64,000 bases of DNA from positions 1,878,501-1,942,500 of the forward strand of contig NZ_CP013659.2 of the NCBI RefSeq assembly GCF_001465795.2. Direction: 5' to 3'. Shown piece after piece: positions 1 through 9,577 of the stretch (position 1 is the stretch's first letter; each line of letters starts with the position of its first letter). This stretch comes from Planococcus rifietoensis. GTDB taxonomy: Bacteria > Bacillota > Bacilli > Bacillales_A > Planococcaceae. The notes beneath the pieces are model-generated. The model was not told the origin of the DNA, did not search any database, and saw nothing but the letters and a program-made list of their open reading frames with translations. Position numbers and translations under genes: made by a program.

Positions 1-1053
<1,053 letters not shown>

Positions 1054-1110
1054 TTATCTGTATTAAAATTTTAACACTAGCTTAGTGATACAATCGCCAC
1101 ATTCTTTTTT

Positions 1111-1139
1111 AGTATACGCCACCACAATATTACGGTCAA
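1111..1139 (-). promoter_or_regulatory. Sigma-A type promoter of pdhA
   Basis: On the minus strand TTGACC (1134-1139) and TATACT (1111-1116) are separated by exactly 17 bases. They lie about 70 bases upstream of the pdhA start, downstream of the ykyA terminator. Confidence 0.7.
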
Positions 1140-1269
1140 TCATAGAAGAACAATACATTATACGTGTATACCCGTTTTGCCAAATCTTAAAAATACCTGT
1201 AACTGTACTATAAAGAAAATCACATCTGTATTATAATACAGAATAATACCTTCGCACTTTTATAGCACA

Positions 1270-1294
1270 GAAAAAAGCAGCCACAGCGGCTGCT
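1270..1294 (-). terminator. Intrinsic terminator of ykyA
   Basis: On the minus strand AGCAGCC-GCTGT-GGCTGCT is followed by six T. It starts at the ykyA stop codon and separates ykyA from pdhA. Confidence 0.85.
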
Positions 1295-1938
1295 CAGTCG
1301 TTTTCTGCATTCATTTTTTCAATGGTTTCGTTTTTCAGTTCATTAAACTGTTCCGTCTGTTCGTTGAAAGCTGTTACGGCTTCTTGCACCAGCTCATTCT
1401 GTTCATTTACTTCATTGGTCTTGTCTTGAAGAGTGGCAAGATCCATATCCTCTTCCGCTACCATTGCATACAATTCTTTCTGGTGTTCGATCAATGTCTG
1501 ATAGGCATCCGTGAATTCACCATGTTTTGCAAAGCGCTCGTCCATTCGCTCTTTCAGCGCTTGGAGATCCGACTTAACGGCTTCTTCTTCCGTTTCCTCA
1601 ATTAATTCGTCGATTCCGTCGAATTCTTCGGCAGCGCTTTGCATCGACTCGCGTTCCGTCTCCAACAAGTCAAGCCGCTCATCGGCAGAAGCGATCGCTT
1701 CCTGTGACTTCTCTTCCACTTCTGCCTGCTGTTCCTTGGTTAAGGCCATGATCGATTCGAAGATTTCTTGCTCGTTCTGTTCACGGCTCTGCAATTCGCT
1801 CTGCACATCACGATACTCGGCTTCCTCTTCGAAAGTCGTCTCCAAAATTTCATTCAGTTGCTCTTCTGTCGATGCCCCTGAACATGCCGAAAGAAAGAGA
1901 GTGCCGGTCAGAACCGTGGCGATGGCTATTTTCTTCAC
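1294..1938 (-). CDS. ykyA: YkyA-like lipoprotein with coiled-coil body
   Basis: This is a 214-residue predicted lipoprotein. A short signal peptide ends in a lipobox (FLSAC, Cys about residue 19). The rest is very acidic, Glu/Gln-rich and strongly helical, which suggests an extracellular membrane-tethered coiled coil. I chose the GTG at 1938 because AAGGGGGA lies at proper distance and the basic N-terminus of the signal peptide starts there; an upstream ATG at 1962 has no ribosome site. In B. subtilis ykyA sits between def and pdhA, as here. Function is unknown. A TTGTAT-N17-TATAGT promoter (1969-1997) precedes it and a terminator follows. Confidence 0.85.
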   Translation of the reverse strand: MKKIAIATVLTGTLFLSACSGASTEEQLNEILETTFEEEAEYRDVQSELQSREQNEQEIFESIMALTKEQQAEVEEKSQEAIASADERLDLLETERESMQSAAEEFDGIDELIEETEEEAVKSDLQALKERMDERFAKHGEFTDAYQTLIEHQKELYAMVAEEDMDLATLQDKTNEVNEQNELVQEAVTAFNEQTEQFNELKNETIEKMNAEND

Positions 1939-1968
1939 AATAAAGTCCCCCTTGATTTCCATGAATTA

Positions 1969-1997
1969 ACTATAGAGTGAATATCGGCAAAATACAA
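1969..1997 (-). promoter_or_regulatory. Probable promoter of ykyA
   Basis: On the minus strand TTGTAT (1992-1997) and TATAGT (1969-1974) are 17 bases apart, in the divergent ykyA-def intergenic region. This is a pattern match only. Confidence 0.5.
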
Positions 1998-2084
1998 TAA
2001 CGGCAAGAGCTTTTTCTTTTTTCAAAAAGACGATCATACGCTACAATAAGAATACTAGCGAGCACCATGAAAGGATGAACATAC

Positions 2085-2657
2085 GTGATTGTAATGAAGG
2101 ATATTATCCGTGAAGGGCACCCCACTCTTCGCCAGAAAGCAGAAGAGGTTAAACTTCCGCTTTCCGCAGAGGACCAAAAGCTCGGCGAAGAGCTTTTGGA
2201 ATATGTAAAGAACAGCCAAGACGACGAGCTGGCGGAGAAATACGATTTGCGCCCGGGCGTCGGCATCGCCGCTCCCCAGATCAACATCTCCAAGCGGATC
2301 TTCGCTTTGCATTTTGACGAACATTCCGGCGAGAACTTGAGCCTGGTGGCAGTGAATCCGAAAATCGTCAGCCATTCAGTCGAGAAAGCCTATTTATCCG
2401 GCGGCGAAGGCTGCTTGTCCGTCGACCGTTCGGTTCCTGGATATGTTCCGCGCTATGCCCGTATCACCGTCAAAGGCTATACCTTGACCGGTGAAGAGTT
2501 CAAGACGCGCTTGAAAGGCCTTCCAGCCATCGCTTTCCAACACGAACTTGATCATTTGAACGGCATCATGTTCTACGATCACATTAACCCGAACGACCCA
2601 TTCCAGGAAGTCGAAAATGCTTCACCCATCGACCTTCAAGCTGAAACTGTAGAATGA
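2085..2657 (+). CDS. def: Peptide deformylase
   Basis: Peptide deformylase removes the formyl group from the N-terminal methionine of nascent proteins. All three signature motifs are present: GVGIAAPQ (about residues 58-65), EGCLS (108-112) and QHELDHLNG (from 152). Cys110, His153 and His157 are the metal ligands. At 190 residues it matches the longer Gram-positive (type 2) deformylases. The GTG start at 2085 is preceded by GAAAGGA; an ATG three codons further (MKDII) is possible, but the MIVMKDI beginning parallels the Bacillus protein. It is transcribed divergently from ykyA and ends in a strong terminator shared with the convergent ykrA. Confidence 0.97.
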   Translation: MIVMKDIIREGHPTLRQKAEEVKLPLSAEDQKLGEELLEYVKNSQDDELAEKYDLRPGVGIAAPQINISKRIFALHFDEHSGENLSLVAVNPKIVSHSVEKAYLSGGEGCLSVDRSVPGYVPRYARITVKGYTLTGEEFKTRLKGLPAIAFQHELDHLNGIMFYDHINPNDPFQEVENASPIDLQAETVE

Positions 2658-2660
2658 CAA

Positions 2661-2694
2661 AACCCCGCCTCCATTTTTTGGAGGCGGGGTTTTC
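2661..2694. terminator. Bidirectional terminator between def and ykrA
   Basis: A 12-bp perfect stem (AACCCCGCCTCC / GGAGGCGGGGTT) with a 6-7 base loop and T/A tracts on both sides lies between two convergent genes. Confidence 0.9.
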
Positions 2695-2728
2695 TATGGA
2701 AGCTGAAAACTCCTAAACTAGCTAAAAA

Positions 2729-3502
2729 TTACCGGCTTAGGCCGAGGAACTCGAATGCGCTGGCGAGCCCGCCTTCGTCTACGTGCCCTGTAATGTGGTT
2801 GGCGCGTTTCTTCGTTTCTTCGTGTCCATTCGCCATCGCGACGCTGAATCCGGCGATTTCCATCATTTGAAGATCGTTCAATCCGTCGCCGAACGCTATC
2901 GTATCTTCTAAGCGATGGCCAGTCGCGCGAATCAATTGCTTGATGCCTTCCGCTTTGCTGCCTCCTTTTGGCAGGATGTCACACGATACGCGGTGCCAAC
3001 GCACAAAATCCACGTTCTGGAATTCTTCATGATATTGGCTTTCTTCGTGCTCTTCACAGAATACGAGCGCCTGGTACACATCATTTGTACGGTAGAAATC
3101 TTTGTCCATTTCCGGATGAGGGAATTTCAAGCTTTTGATGCTTTCGTCGATGTCCGGATGAAAATCGATCGAAGAGACCATCTTATGCTCGTTCAAGAAA
3201 ACCAACGGATGGTCGCGCTGCTCTGCAAATGCCATCACTTTTTCCAAGGTCTCTGATTCGATAGCCTGTTTGTGCACCGCTTCATTTTCAAACGCAATGT
3301 ACTGACCGTTGAACGTAATATACGTATCGATCGATAATTCTTCGAGAAGCGAGCCGATCATAAACGGTGCACGGCCTGTGGCGATAGCCAGCTGGTGGCC
3401 GTTCGCGCGGGCTGCAACTAATGCTTGTTTTGTAGCTTCCGGCAATTGTTTGTTCGTATCGAGCAAGGTGCCATCGATATCCAATAATAATAATTTCGAC
3501 AT
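2729..3502 (-). CDS. ykrA: Cof-type HAD-superfamily hydrolase (YkrA-like)
   Basis: This is a 257-residue HAD-IIB phosphatase, probably acting on a small phosphorylated metabolite; the substrate is unknown. Motif I is DIDGTLLDT at residues 7-15, motif II is the ATGRA segment, and motif IV is AFGDGLNDLQMM near residue 205, with a Cof-type cap between. The ATG at 3502 was chosen because GGAGATAGGA precedes it and it begins directly with MSKLLLLDIDGT. Longer upstream extension would run into the promoter of the next, divergent gene. It matches the length and location (next to def) of B. subtilis ykrA. Confidence 0.92.
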   Translation of the reverse strand: MSKLLLLDIDGTLLDTNKQLPEATKQALVAARANGHQLAIATGRAPFMIGSLLEELSIDTYITFNGQYIAFENEAVHKQAIESETLEKVMAFAEQRDHPLVFLNEHKMVSSIDFHPDIDESIKSLKFPHPEMDKDFYRTNDVYQALVFCEEHEESQYHEEFQNVDFVRWHRVSCDILPKGGSKAEGIKQLIRATGHRLEDTIAFGDGLNDLQMMEIAGFSVAMANGHEETKKRANHITGHVDEGGLASAFEFLGLSR

Positions 3503-3552
3503 ATTCCTATCTCCAATCTTTTGAGGCATTTCTTGACACGCCCTCTTTTCTT

Positions 3553-3579
3553 TTGTCAGAAAAAACAGTATACTATACA
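3553..3579 (+). promoter_or_regulatory. Possible promoter of the 23-residue peptide gene
   Basis: TTGTCA (3553-3558) and TATACA (3574-3579) are 15 bases apart; the spacing is short, so support is modest. The site lies between divergent ykrA and the small gene that follows. Confidence 0.35.
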
Positions 3580-3595
3580 TAAGGAGTGGTGAGCC

Positions 3596-3667
3596 ATGCT
3601 GAAACGGTTGAAACGCAGACTACTCAGACAGCTCAACGGCATTATGAACAAAAAGAAGATAGCATAA
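3596..3667 (+). CDS. Small basic peptide, 23 residues, unknown
   Basis: An ATG at 3596 follows AAGGAGTGG at good spacing and opens a 23-codon frame. It begins MLKRLKRRLLRQLNG and ends NKKKIA. Ten residues are Lys or Arg and none is acidic, giving a very basic amphipathic helix. A promoter-like sequence lies upstream and a hairpin with a T-rich tail (3679-3712) follows, so it looks like an independent transcription unit in front of rpoY-rnjA. It could be a nucleic-acid or membrane-binding microprotein, or a leader peptide controlling read-through into rpoY-rnjA. I do not recognise a family, and a chance frame cannot be excluded. Confidence 0.5.
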   Translation: MLKRLKRRLLRQLNGIMNKKKIA

Positions 3668-3678
3668 GGTTTGTTTCG

Positions 3679-3712
3679 GCCCTTCTTAATAAATAGGAGG
3701 GCTATTCTTTAT
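3679..3712 (+). terminator. Weak terminator or attenuator before rpoY
   Basis: GCCCTTC (3679-3685) pairs with GGAGGGC (3696-3702), with one G:T pair, and is followed by a T-rich stretch. It lies after the 23-residue peptide gene and about 80 bases before rpoY. Confidence 0.5.
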
Positions 3713-3781
3713 TTTAGAACAATGGCATGATAATATAAAGAAAGTGCATTTATATTGAACGTGGAAAAAGGAGAGCAAAAT

Positions 3782-3997
3782 ATGATTTTTAAAGTATATT
3801 ACCAAGAAAACCGTTTTGAAGTACCAGTTCGCGAAAACACACAAAGTTTATATGTAGAAGCTTCCACCGAGCGGGAAGTCCGTCACCACCTGAAGGACCG
3901 CAACTTCAACATCGAGCTCGTGCAGCTTCTAGAAGGCCAGCACCTCGAATATGAACAAGCCTCCCAAGATTATAAAGTGGAGTCTATCGACGCATAA
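3782..3997 (+). CDS. rpoY: RNA polymerase epsilon subunit (YkzG)
   Basis: This 71-residue protein is the small accessory epsilon subunit of Firmicute RNA polymerase. It starts [18 protein letters not shown] and has the conserved length and acidic, Tyr-rich character of the family. The ATG at 3782 is preceded by AAAGGAGAGC; an upstream in-frame start at 3755 lacks a ribosome site. Its stop codon overlaps the rnjA start by one base (TAATG), indicating translational coupling. The rpoY-rnjA pair is conserved in Bacilli. Confidence 0.93.
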   Translation: MIFKVYYQENRFEVPVRENTQSLYVEASTEREVRHHLKDRNFNIELVQLLEGQHLEYEQASQDYKVESIDA

Positions 3998-5664
3998 TGA
4001 AATTCGTGAAAAATGATCAAACAGCTGTTTTCGCGCTCGGCGGACTGGGCGAAATCGGCAAAAACACATACGGTGTCCAATTCCAGGATGAAATCATCCT
4101 TATTGATGCCGGCATCAAATTCCCGGAAGACGATTTGCTCGGAATCGATTACGTCATTCCGGATTACACTTATCTAGTTAAAAATGCCGATAAAATCAAA
4201 GGCCTATTCGTTACACACGGCCACGAAGACCATATCGGCGGCATTCCATACCTGCTCAAGCAAGTGAACATGCCGGTTTACGGCGGTAAGCTAGCACTTG
4301 GCTTATTGCGTAAAAAACTGGAAGAACACGGCTTGTTGCGCCAAACGAAAATGATCGAAATCGAAGAGGAAGATGTTATCAAATTCCGCAAAACTTCGGT
4401 CAGTTTCTTCCGCACGACCCACAGTATTCCCGATTCATTCGGCGTAGTTGTCAAAACACCGCCCGGCAGCATCGTCCACACCGGAGACTTCAAATTCGAC
4501 TTCACGCCAGTCGGCGAGCCTGCCAACCTATTGAAGATGGCTCAAATCGGCAGCGAAGGGGTATTGTGCCTGTTGTCCGATTCGACGAATGCTGAAATCC
4601 CGAATTTCACCATGTCCGAACGCAAAGTCGGTGAAACGATCAAGGAAATCATGCGGAAAGTCGAAGGGCGTTTAATTTTCGCCACGTTCGCTTCCAATAT
4701 TTACCGTTTGCAACAAGTGACTGATGAAGCTGTGCGCCAAGGCCGTAAAATCGCCGTTTTTGGCCGCAGCATGGATAATGCCATGACGATCGGCCGCGAG
4801 CTTGGCTATATTACGGCTCCTGAAGATGCGTTTATCGATACGCAAACCTTGAACCGGATGCCTGCCGATAAAGTCGTCATCCTATGTACAGGTTCACAAG
4901 GCGAACCGATGGCTGCACTGTCGCGCATCGCCAACGGTACACATCGTCAAATCCAGATCCAGCCGAACGATACGGTCGTCTTCTCGTCTTCCCCAATTCC
5001 AGGCAATACGAGCAGCGTCAACCGTACGATCAACCTATTGTTCCGTGCAGGGGCTGATGTCATCCACGGTTCATTGAACGATATCCACACATCCGGACAT
5101 GGTTCACAAGAAGAAAACAAATTGATGCTGCGCTTGATCAAACCAAAATTCTTCATGCCGATTCACGGCGAATACCGGATGCAGGCTCAACATGCAGAAC
5201 TCGCAGTTGACTGTGACGTTCCGCGCGAGAACACTTTCATCATGGAAAACGGTGATGTCCTGGCGCTTGGCCAAGACGAGGCTTCTGTTGCAGGCCGCAT
5301 CCCTTCCGGCGATGTTTACATCGACGGCAGCGGCATCGGCGATATCGGCAACATCGTCCTTCGCGACCGCCGTGTGCTGTCTGAAGAAGGCCTAGTCATC
5401 GTTGTTGTCAGTGTCGACAAGAAGAAAAGCCGTATGGTATCAGGACCTGACCTCATTTCACGCGGGTTCGTCTATATGCGCGAATCCGGCACGATGATCT
5501 ACGAGGCCCAGCAGATGCTGAACCGCCACTTGAACAAAAAAATTCACAGCAAAAATACCGACTGGGCTGAGCTGAAGACCGAAATTTCAGATGTCCTCGG
5601 GCCATATCTTTACGAAAAAACGAAACGCCGCCCGATGATTCTCCCAGTCATCATGGAAGTATAA
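3997..5664 (+). CDS. rnjA: Ribonuclease J1
   Basis: RNase J1 is a 5'-3' exonuclease and endonuclease of the metallo-beta-lactamase/beta-CASP family, central to mRNA turnover and rRNA maturation. The 555-residue length equals the family norm. The zinc motif HGHEDHIGG is at about residues 74-82, followed by the HTGDFKFD motif, the beta-CASP segment ([19 protein letters not shown]) and the C-terminal HGEYRM motif. It overlaps rpoY by one base. A strong terminator follows directly. Confidence 0.98.
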   Translation: MKFVKNDQTAVFALGGLGEIGKNTYGVQFQDEIILIDAGIKFPEDDLLGIDYVIPDYTYLVKNADKIKGLFVTHGHEDHIGGIPYLLKQVNMPVYGGKLALGLLRKKLEEHGLLRQTKMIEIEEEDVIKFRKTSVSFFRTTHSIPDSFGVVVKTPPGSIVHTGDFKFDFTPVGEPANLLKMAQIGSEGVLCLLSDSTNAEIPNFTMSERKVGETIKEIMRKVEGRLIFATFASNIYRLQQVTDEAVRQGRKIAVFGRSMDNAMTIGRELGYITAPEDAFIDTQTLNRMPADKVVILCTGSQGEPMAALSRIANGTHRQIQIQPNDTVVFSSSPIPGNTSSVNRTINLLFRAGADVIHGSLNDIHTSGHGSQEENKLMLRLIKPKFFMPIHGEYRMQAQHAELAVDCDVPRENTFIMENGDVLALGQDEASVAGRIPSGDVYIDGSGIGDIGNIVLRDRRVLSEEGLVIVVVSVDKKKSRMVSGPDLISRGFVYMRESGTMIYEAQQMLNRHLNKKIHSKNTDWAELKTEISDVLGPYLYEKTKRRPMILPVIMEV

Positions 5665-5697
5665 AAAAAGAAGCCCTCAGCGGCTTCTTTTTTTTTG
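5662..5697. terminator. Terminator between rnjA and ktrC
   Basis: GAAGCC-CTCAGC-GGCTTC with nine T on the right and seven A on the left serves the convergent rnjA and ktrC. Confidence 0.88.
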
Positions 5698-5703
5698 CCT
5701 TAT

Positions 5704-6363
5704 TTAGTTCATGACTTTCTTTTCAAAACGGTTGATGTCGGCATCGGATCCGATGATGATCAGGATATCATCCCGCTCGATTTCCATATCGGCTTGCGGG
5801 GACACGATGATATCGTCCCCTCTTTTGATTGCGACGATATTGATGCCGTATTTAGCGCGGATATCCAATTCGATCAAGGTATAGCCCGCCAGTTTATCGT
5901 TCGCCTTGATCTCCATAATCGAATGCTCGTCGGATAGTTCCAGATAATCGAGTACATTATTCGATAGGATGTTATGGGCGATCCGTATCCCCATATCGCG
6001 CTCTGGATGTACGACTTTGTCTGCCCCGATTTTATGCAGTACTTTTGCATGGTAATCGTTTTGAGCTTTGACAGTGATTTTCTTGACCCCGATTTCTTTC
6101 AGCATGAGCGTTGTCAGGATGCTCGCTTGGATATTTTCGCCGATTGCGACGATGACCTGCTCAAAATTGCGGACCCCGAGGGATTTTAATACCGATTCGT
6201 CAGTTGTATCGGCAACAACAGCTTGCGTCGCGATCGAAGCGAATTCATCCACCCGCTCATGATCTTTATCGATGGCCATCACGTCAGCGCCTTGTTCGAT
6301 CAGTTCCCGGACAATGCTTCCGCCGAAACGCCCTAGGCCTATTACCACGAATTCCTTTTTCAT
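5704..6363 (-). CDS. ktrC: K+ uptake channel regulatory subunit KtrC (RCK protein)
   Basis: This cytosolic RCK protein gates a KtrB/KtrD-type potassium channel by binding ATP/ADP and, in Bacillus and staphylococci, cyclic di-AMP. It starts MKKEFVVIGLGRFGGSIV, with the Rossmann glycine motif at about residues 9-14. An RCK_N domain covers about 1-130 and an RCK_C domain the remainder (219 residues; B. subtilis KtrC is 221). The ATG at 6363 fits GGGGGA better than the ATG two codons upstream, which touches it. Its likely partner ktrD is 15 kb away in this window, as the two are also unlinked in B. subtilis. The position beside rnjA is conserved. Confidence 0.93.
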   Translation of the reverse strand: MKKEFVVIGLGRFGGSIVRELIEQGADVMAIDKDHERVDEFASIATQAVVADTTDESVLKSLGVRNFEQVIVAIGENIQASILTTLMLKEIGVKKITVKAQNDYHAKVLHKIGADKVVHPERDMGIRIAHNILSNNVLDYLELSDEHSIMEIKANDKLAGYTLIELDIRAKYGINIVAIKRGDDIIVSPQADMEIERDDILIIIGSDADINRFEKKVMN

Positions 6364-6417
6364 GTCCATCCCCCATCTTCTTGTTTGCTCTTCTTCATCA
6401 TATCCTTCTTTCGCCCA

Positions 6418-6443
6418 TAAAAAAACCCCCGCTTATTTGCGGG
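6418..6443 (-). terminator. Terminator of the zinc-ribbon gene
   Basis: On the minus strand CCCCGC and GCGGGG flank a short loop and are followed by seven T. The stop codon of the gene at 6433 lies within the loop, so the terminator overlaps the coding end. Confidence 0.8.
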
Positions 6444-6729
6444 GATCTAGTGGCCGTTCAGGTCGATTCTCGCAGTATTCGCAGCTGATGTCGCTGCAGC
6501 GCTCTTCGCGCCACTCGTTGCAGCTTGCGCAATAGCTTGCGTCGAATTCATTATCGAAAGTCAGTGGGTCCATGCACGTATGGCAGAACGTGTGGACGTC
6601 CATCCAATTGATGAACTTCTTGTCGGCTAACAGATATAGCCCTTTTTCGTCTTGTTTATAATTCATGATGGATGGTTTTTGCGCTACCCGGTTTTTCGGG
6701 TCGAGGAAAAAATTCATCTTTCCGTTCAA
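6433..6729 (-). CDS. Small zinc-ribbon-like protein, unknown
   Basis: This is a 98-residue acidic protein with clustered cysteines: CHTC, then CASC about 18 residues later, then CSDISCEYC near the C-terminus. That is a plausible zinc ribbon plus an extra Cys knot. The N-terminal half (MNFFLDPKN onward) is not a known domain to me. The start is uncertain: TTG at 6729 has GGGAG eight bases upstream and is preferred, a GTG at 6738 overlaps that site, and an ATG at 6717 lacks one. It sits alone between ktrC and the pot regulator, transcribed with ktrC orientation and ended by its own terminator. No function assigned. Confidence 0.7.
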   Translation of the reverse strand: MNGKMNFFLDPKNRVAQKPSIMNYKQDEKGLYLLADKKFINWMDVHTFCHTCMDPLTFDNEFDASYCASCNEWREERCSDISCEYCENRPERPLDPRK

Positions 6730-6906
6730 GTTGATCACTCCCGTAGTTGGTTGGGCTTTTATATCCCTGTCGTCTGTCGATTTTGCACAACCGAAAACTT
6801 CTATGTCAGTCTTTGTGGACTTTTTGGCTTTTGCACTTTCTCTATAATAGTAATTGCCTTAACTGATTGCAATAGATTCGGATTCATTTTTCAAAGTTTT
6901 TTCCCC

Positions 6907-6934
6907 TTGAATTTCAACGCAGGTTTTGTATAAT
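6907..6934 (+). promoter_or_regulatory. Promoter of the pot regulator operon
   Basis: TTGAAT (6907-6912) and a perfect TATAAT (6929-6934) have a 16-base spacer. Transcription would start near 6941, about 160 bases before the regulator gene. Confidence 0.7.
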
Positions 6935-6948
6935 GAATAAATACTTTA

Positions 6949-6979
6949 ACTAAACTAAAAGTATATTTTCACTAAACTA
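6949..6979 (+). promoter_or_regulatory. Candidate operator: ACTAAACTA direct repeats
   Basis: Two perfect 9-base copies of ACTAAACTA (6949-6957 and 6971-6979) have starts 22 bases apart, about two helical turns, just downstream of the predicted start point. The next gene encodes an XRE-cupin repressor, so autoregulation through these repeats is the natural inference. Confidence 0.5.
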
Positions 6980-7101
6980 TTGGCTCTTCATTCATCGACT
7001 CGAACAATTCGTATTTATTCCATCTGAATGACAGGGCGCATATACCATCTATCGCCAGTTCTTTCTATATTGTACCACTACTGAAGAATCGAGGAGAATG
7101 T

Positions 7102-7641
7102 ATGCAAATCGGCAAAAAGATCAAGAATCTGCGGCTGAAAAACGGTTTAACCCAGGAAGAGCTTGGCTCGAGGACAGATTTGAGCAAAGGGTTCATTTCA
7201 CAGCTTGAACGCGACATGAACTCCCCTTCCATCGAAACGCTATTTTCGCTTCTTGAAGTTCTCGGAACGACTCCAAAAGAATTTTTCACAGATGCCGAAG
7301 AAGCAAAGCTCGTCTTCAAGGAAGAAGATCATACGGTCCACATCGACCGTGAAGCTGGCTATGAAATCGATTGGCTCGTCCCGACGTCCAATAAGAAAGA
7401 AATGGAACCGGTTTACCTAACCTTAGAAGCATCAGGGAATTTTAAAACTTTTGAACCCTCGGCATCCGAGACCTTCGTCTACGTCCTAAAAGGTGAAGTG
7501 CGCCTGGATATCGGCAGCCGGTCCTACACTGCAAAAGCCGGCGATTCCATCTATTATAGTGCCGATCATGAACACCAATTAGCGAACCATTCGACAGGCC
7601 GTGCAGAAATGATCATCGTCGCAACGAAATCTTATTTATAA
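7102..7641 (+). CDS. XRE-family regulator with C-terminal cupin (polyamine operon regulator)
   Basis: This 179-residue regulator has a helix-turn-helix of the XRE type at about residues 3-57 (LTQEELGSRTDLSKGFISQLERD) and a cupin_2 sensor domain at about 105-178 (SETFVYVLKGEVRLDIGS, then AGDSIYYSADHEHQLAN). This architecture resembles PuuR-like polyamine and amino-acid catabolism regulators. The ATG at 7102 follows GAGGAGAATGT. It is the first gene of a tightly spaced operon with potABCD (15 bases to potA), so it very likely senses polyamine or a derivative and controls the uptake genes. Confidence 0.9.
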   Translation: MQIGKKIKNLRLKNGLTQEELGSRTDLSKGFISQLERDMNSPSIETLFSLLEVLGTTPKEFFTDAEEAKLVFKEEDHTVHIDREAGYEIDWLVPTSNKKEMEPVYLTLEASGNFKTFEPSASETFVYVLKGEVRLDIGSRSYTAKAGDSIYYSADHEHQLANHSTGRAEMIIVATKSYL

Positions 7642-7656
7642 TCCAGGAGGTATATT

Positions 7657-8760
7657 ATGACGGACCAAGCAATCATCCGCTTTGATAATGTTGTCCAAAC
7701 TTTTGAAGGCGCGGGCAATGTATTGAACAACATCAGTTTTGAAATGGAAAAAGGGAAATTCTACACCTTGCTCGGTCCTTCCGGCTGCGGCAAAACGACG
7801 ATCTTGCGATTGATTGCTGGATTCAACCAGCCGACTAGCGGCGATATTTACATCAAAGGAAAAAAAGTCAACAAGATTCCGGCAAACGAGCGGCAAGTGA
7901 ATACCGTATTCCAGGATTATGCACTGTTCCCTCATTTAAATGTATTCGAAAATGTCGCATTCGGCTTGCGCATCAAGAAAATCAAAAAAGCGGAAGTCGA
8001 GCGCCGCGTCAAAGAAGCTTTGGCATTCGTCAATTTGAGCGGCTATGAAAACCGTGAAATCCACGAAATGTCCGGCGGCCAGCGCCAACGCGTCGCCATC
8101 GCACGGGCCATCATCAATGACCCGGAAGTGATTTTGCTTGATGAACCGCTGTCCGCACTCGACTTGAAGCTGCGTACGGAAATGCAATATGAACTGCGTG
8201 AGCTGCAGCAGCGCCTCGGCAAGACTTTCGTCTTCGTTACGCATGACCAGGAAGAAGCACTCGCGATGTCTGATGAAATTTTTGTCATGAATGCTGGAGA
8301 AATCCAGCAGAGCGGCACGCCGATGGATATTTACGATGAGCCGATCAACCGTTTTGTCGCCGATTTCATCGGGGAGTCGAATATTGCCGAGGGCGTCATG
8401 GTCGCTGATTACCGCGTCCGTTTTGCCAATAAAGAGTTTGAGTGCGTCGATAGAGGACTAAGCTCGAACGAACAAGTGGAAATCGTCATCCGCCCGGAAG
8501 ATTTGGAGATCACCAAGCCGGAAACGGGCAAGATGGCCGTTCATGTCGACAGCCAATTGTTCAGAGGCGTCCATTACGAAATTTCCACATACGATGAAAC
8601 AGGCAATGAGTGGCTGGTGCATTCGACGAAACGCGTAGAAGTCGGCGCACAAATCGGCCTCGATTTCGACCCGGAAGCGATTCACGTCATGCGCTTGAAC
8701 GAATCCGAAGAAGCCTTCGATGCAAGGCTTGAGTCATACGGAGCCGTTTCCAATGACTAA
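7657..8760 (+). CDS. potA: Spermidine/putrescine ABC transporter ATP-binding protein
   Basis: This 367-residue ABC ATPase energises polyamine import with PotB, PotC and PotD. Walker A is GPSGCGKTT (about residue 40), the signature is [14 protein letters not shown], Walker B is [12 protein letters not shown], and the switch histidine is in [10 protein letters not shown]-terminal TOBE-type domain of about 100 residues follows. A near-perfect AGGAGGT precedes the ATG. It overlaps potB by eight bases. Confidence 0.96.
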   Translation: MTDQAIIRFDNVVQTFEGAGNVLNNISFEMEKGKFYTLLGPSGCGKTTILRLIAGFNQPTSGDIYIKGKKVNKIPANERQVNTVFQDYALFPHLNVFENVAFGLRIKKIKKAEVERRVKEALAFVNLSGYENREIHEMSGGQRQRVAIARAIINDPEVILLDEPLSALDLKLRTEMQYELRELQQRLGKTFVFVTHDQEEALAMSDEIFVMNAGEIQQSGTPMDIYDEPINRFVADFIGESNIAEGVMVADYRVRFANKEFECVDRGLSSNEQVEIVIRPEDLEITKPETGKMAVHVDSQLFRGVHYEISTYDETGNEWLVHSTKRVEVGAQIGLDFDPEAIHVMRLNESEEAFDARLESYGAVSND

Positions 8761-9577
8761 TCGTTCATCACGCCCATGGTACCTTGCGCCTTATTATATA
8801 TGGATTTTGTTATTCGTCATTGCGCCGATTGCACTCGTCGTCTATTTTTCATTTCTCGACCTGGCCGGTGATTTCACTTTGGAAAACTACGCGAATTTCT
8901 TTTCATCGACCTATTTCCGTATGACGCTCAGCTCGTTCTGGTATGCCTTCCTCATCACTTTCATTTCGGTGCTGATTGCTTATCCGACAGCTTATTGGCT
9001 GACGAAAACAAAGCATAAGCAATTATGGCTGCTGTTGATCATCATCCCCTCGTGGATCAACCTATTGCTGAAAGCCTATGCGTTCATCGGCATTTTCGGT
9101 CTGTACGGGCCTGCCAACCAATTGATCCAGTTTTTCGGTGCGGGACCGCTTCAGATCCTGTTCACCGATTTCAGTTTTGTATTTGTTGCCGTCTATATTT
9201 TCATCCCGTTCATGGTGCTGCCGATCTTCAACTCGCTCGATAAAATCAATCCGGCTTTGATTGACGCATCACGCGATCTCGGTGCTTCCCAGTGGACGAC
9301 GTTCCGCCGGGTCATTTTTCCGCTGGCGATCAACGGCGTCAAATCCGGCGTGCAGGCCGTCTTCATCCCGGCCTTATCCTTATTCGTCATAACACGGCTT
9401 ATCGCCGGCAATAAAGTGATCACGCTCGGTACGGCTATCGAACAGCAATTCCTGGTTACGCAAAACTGGGGCATGGGTTCGACGATTGCCGTGTTCTTGA
9501 TCTTGTTCATGATCATCATCATGCTGCTCACAGGCCCGAAAGAGAAAGGAGGGGCATTGAATGGCAAAGCTAAGTAA
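8753..9577 (+). CDS. potB: Spermidine/putrescine ABC transporter permease PotB
   Basis: This 274-residue inner-membrane permease has six predicted membrane segments. The EAA-like cytoplasmic loop ([21 protein letters not shown]) is present and contacts PotA. I chose the ATG at 8753 ([17 protein letters not shown]), preceded by CGGAG, over an in-frame start at 8720 deeper inside potA. Its 3' end overlaps potC by 17 bases. Confidence 0.94.
   Translation: MTNRSSRPWYLAPYYIWILLFVIAPIALVVYFSFLDLAGDFTLENYANFFSSTYFRMTLSSFWYAFLITFISVLIAYPTAYWLTKTKHKQLWLLLIIIPSWINLLLKAYAFIGIFGLYGPANQLIQFFGAGPLQILFTDFSFVFVAVYIFIPFMVLPIFNSLDKINPALIDASRDLGASQWTTFRRVIFPLAINGVKSGVQAVFIPALSLFVITRLIAGNKVITLGTAIEQQFLVTQNWGMGSTIAVFLILFMIIIMLLTGPKEKGGALNGKAK

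Larger units (their letters stand above)
6739..7101 (+). other. 363-base intergenic region upstream of the pot operon
   Basis: No protein gene is visible here. The left part is AT-rich without recognisable features. The region carries one good promoter (6907-6934) and two direct repeats (6949-6979) that look like an operator. The leader from the predicted start point to the regulator ATG is about 160 bases and contains no riboswitch class that I recognise. Confidence 0.6.

Noticed and set aside
1511..1969. Long plus-strand open frame opposite ykyA
   Set aside because: It has Ser/Cys-rich antisense composition, no ribosome site, and is fully explained by the codon bias of ykyA on the other strand.
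8043..8318. Antisense open frames over potA and other pot genes
   Set aside because: Shadow frames with no ribosome site, over strongly conserved coding sequence.
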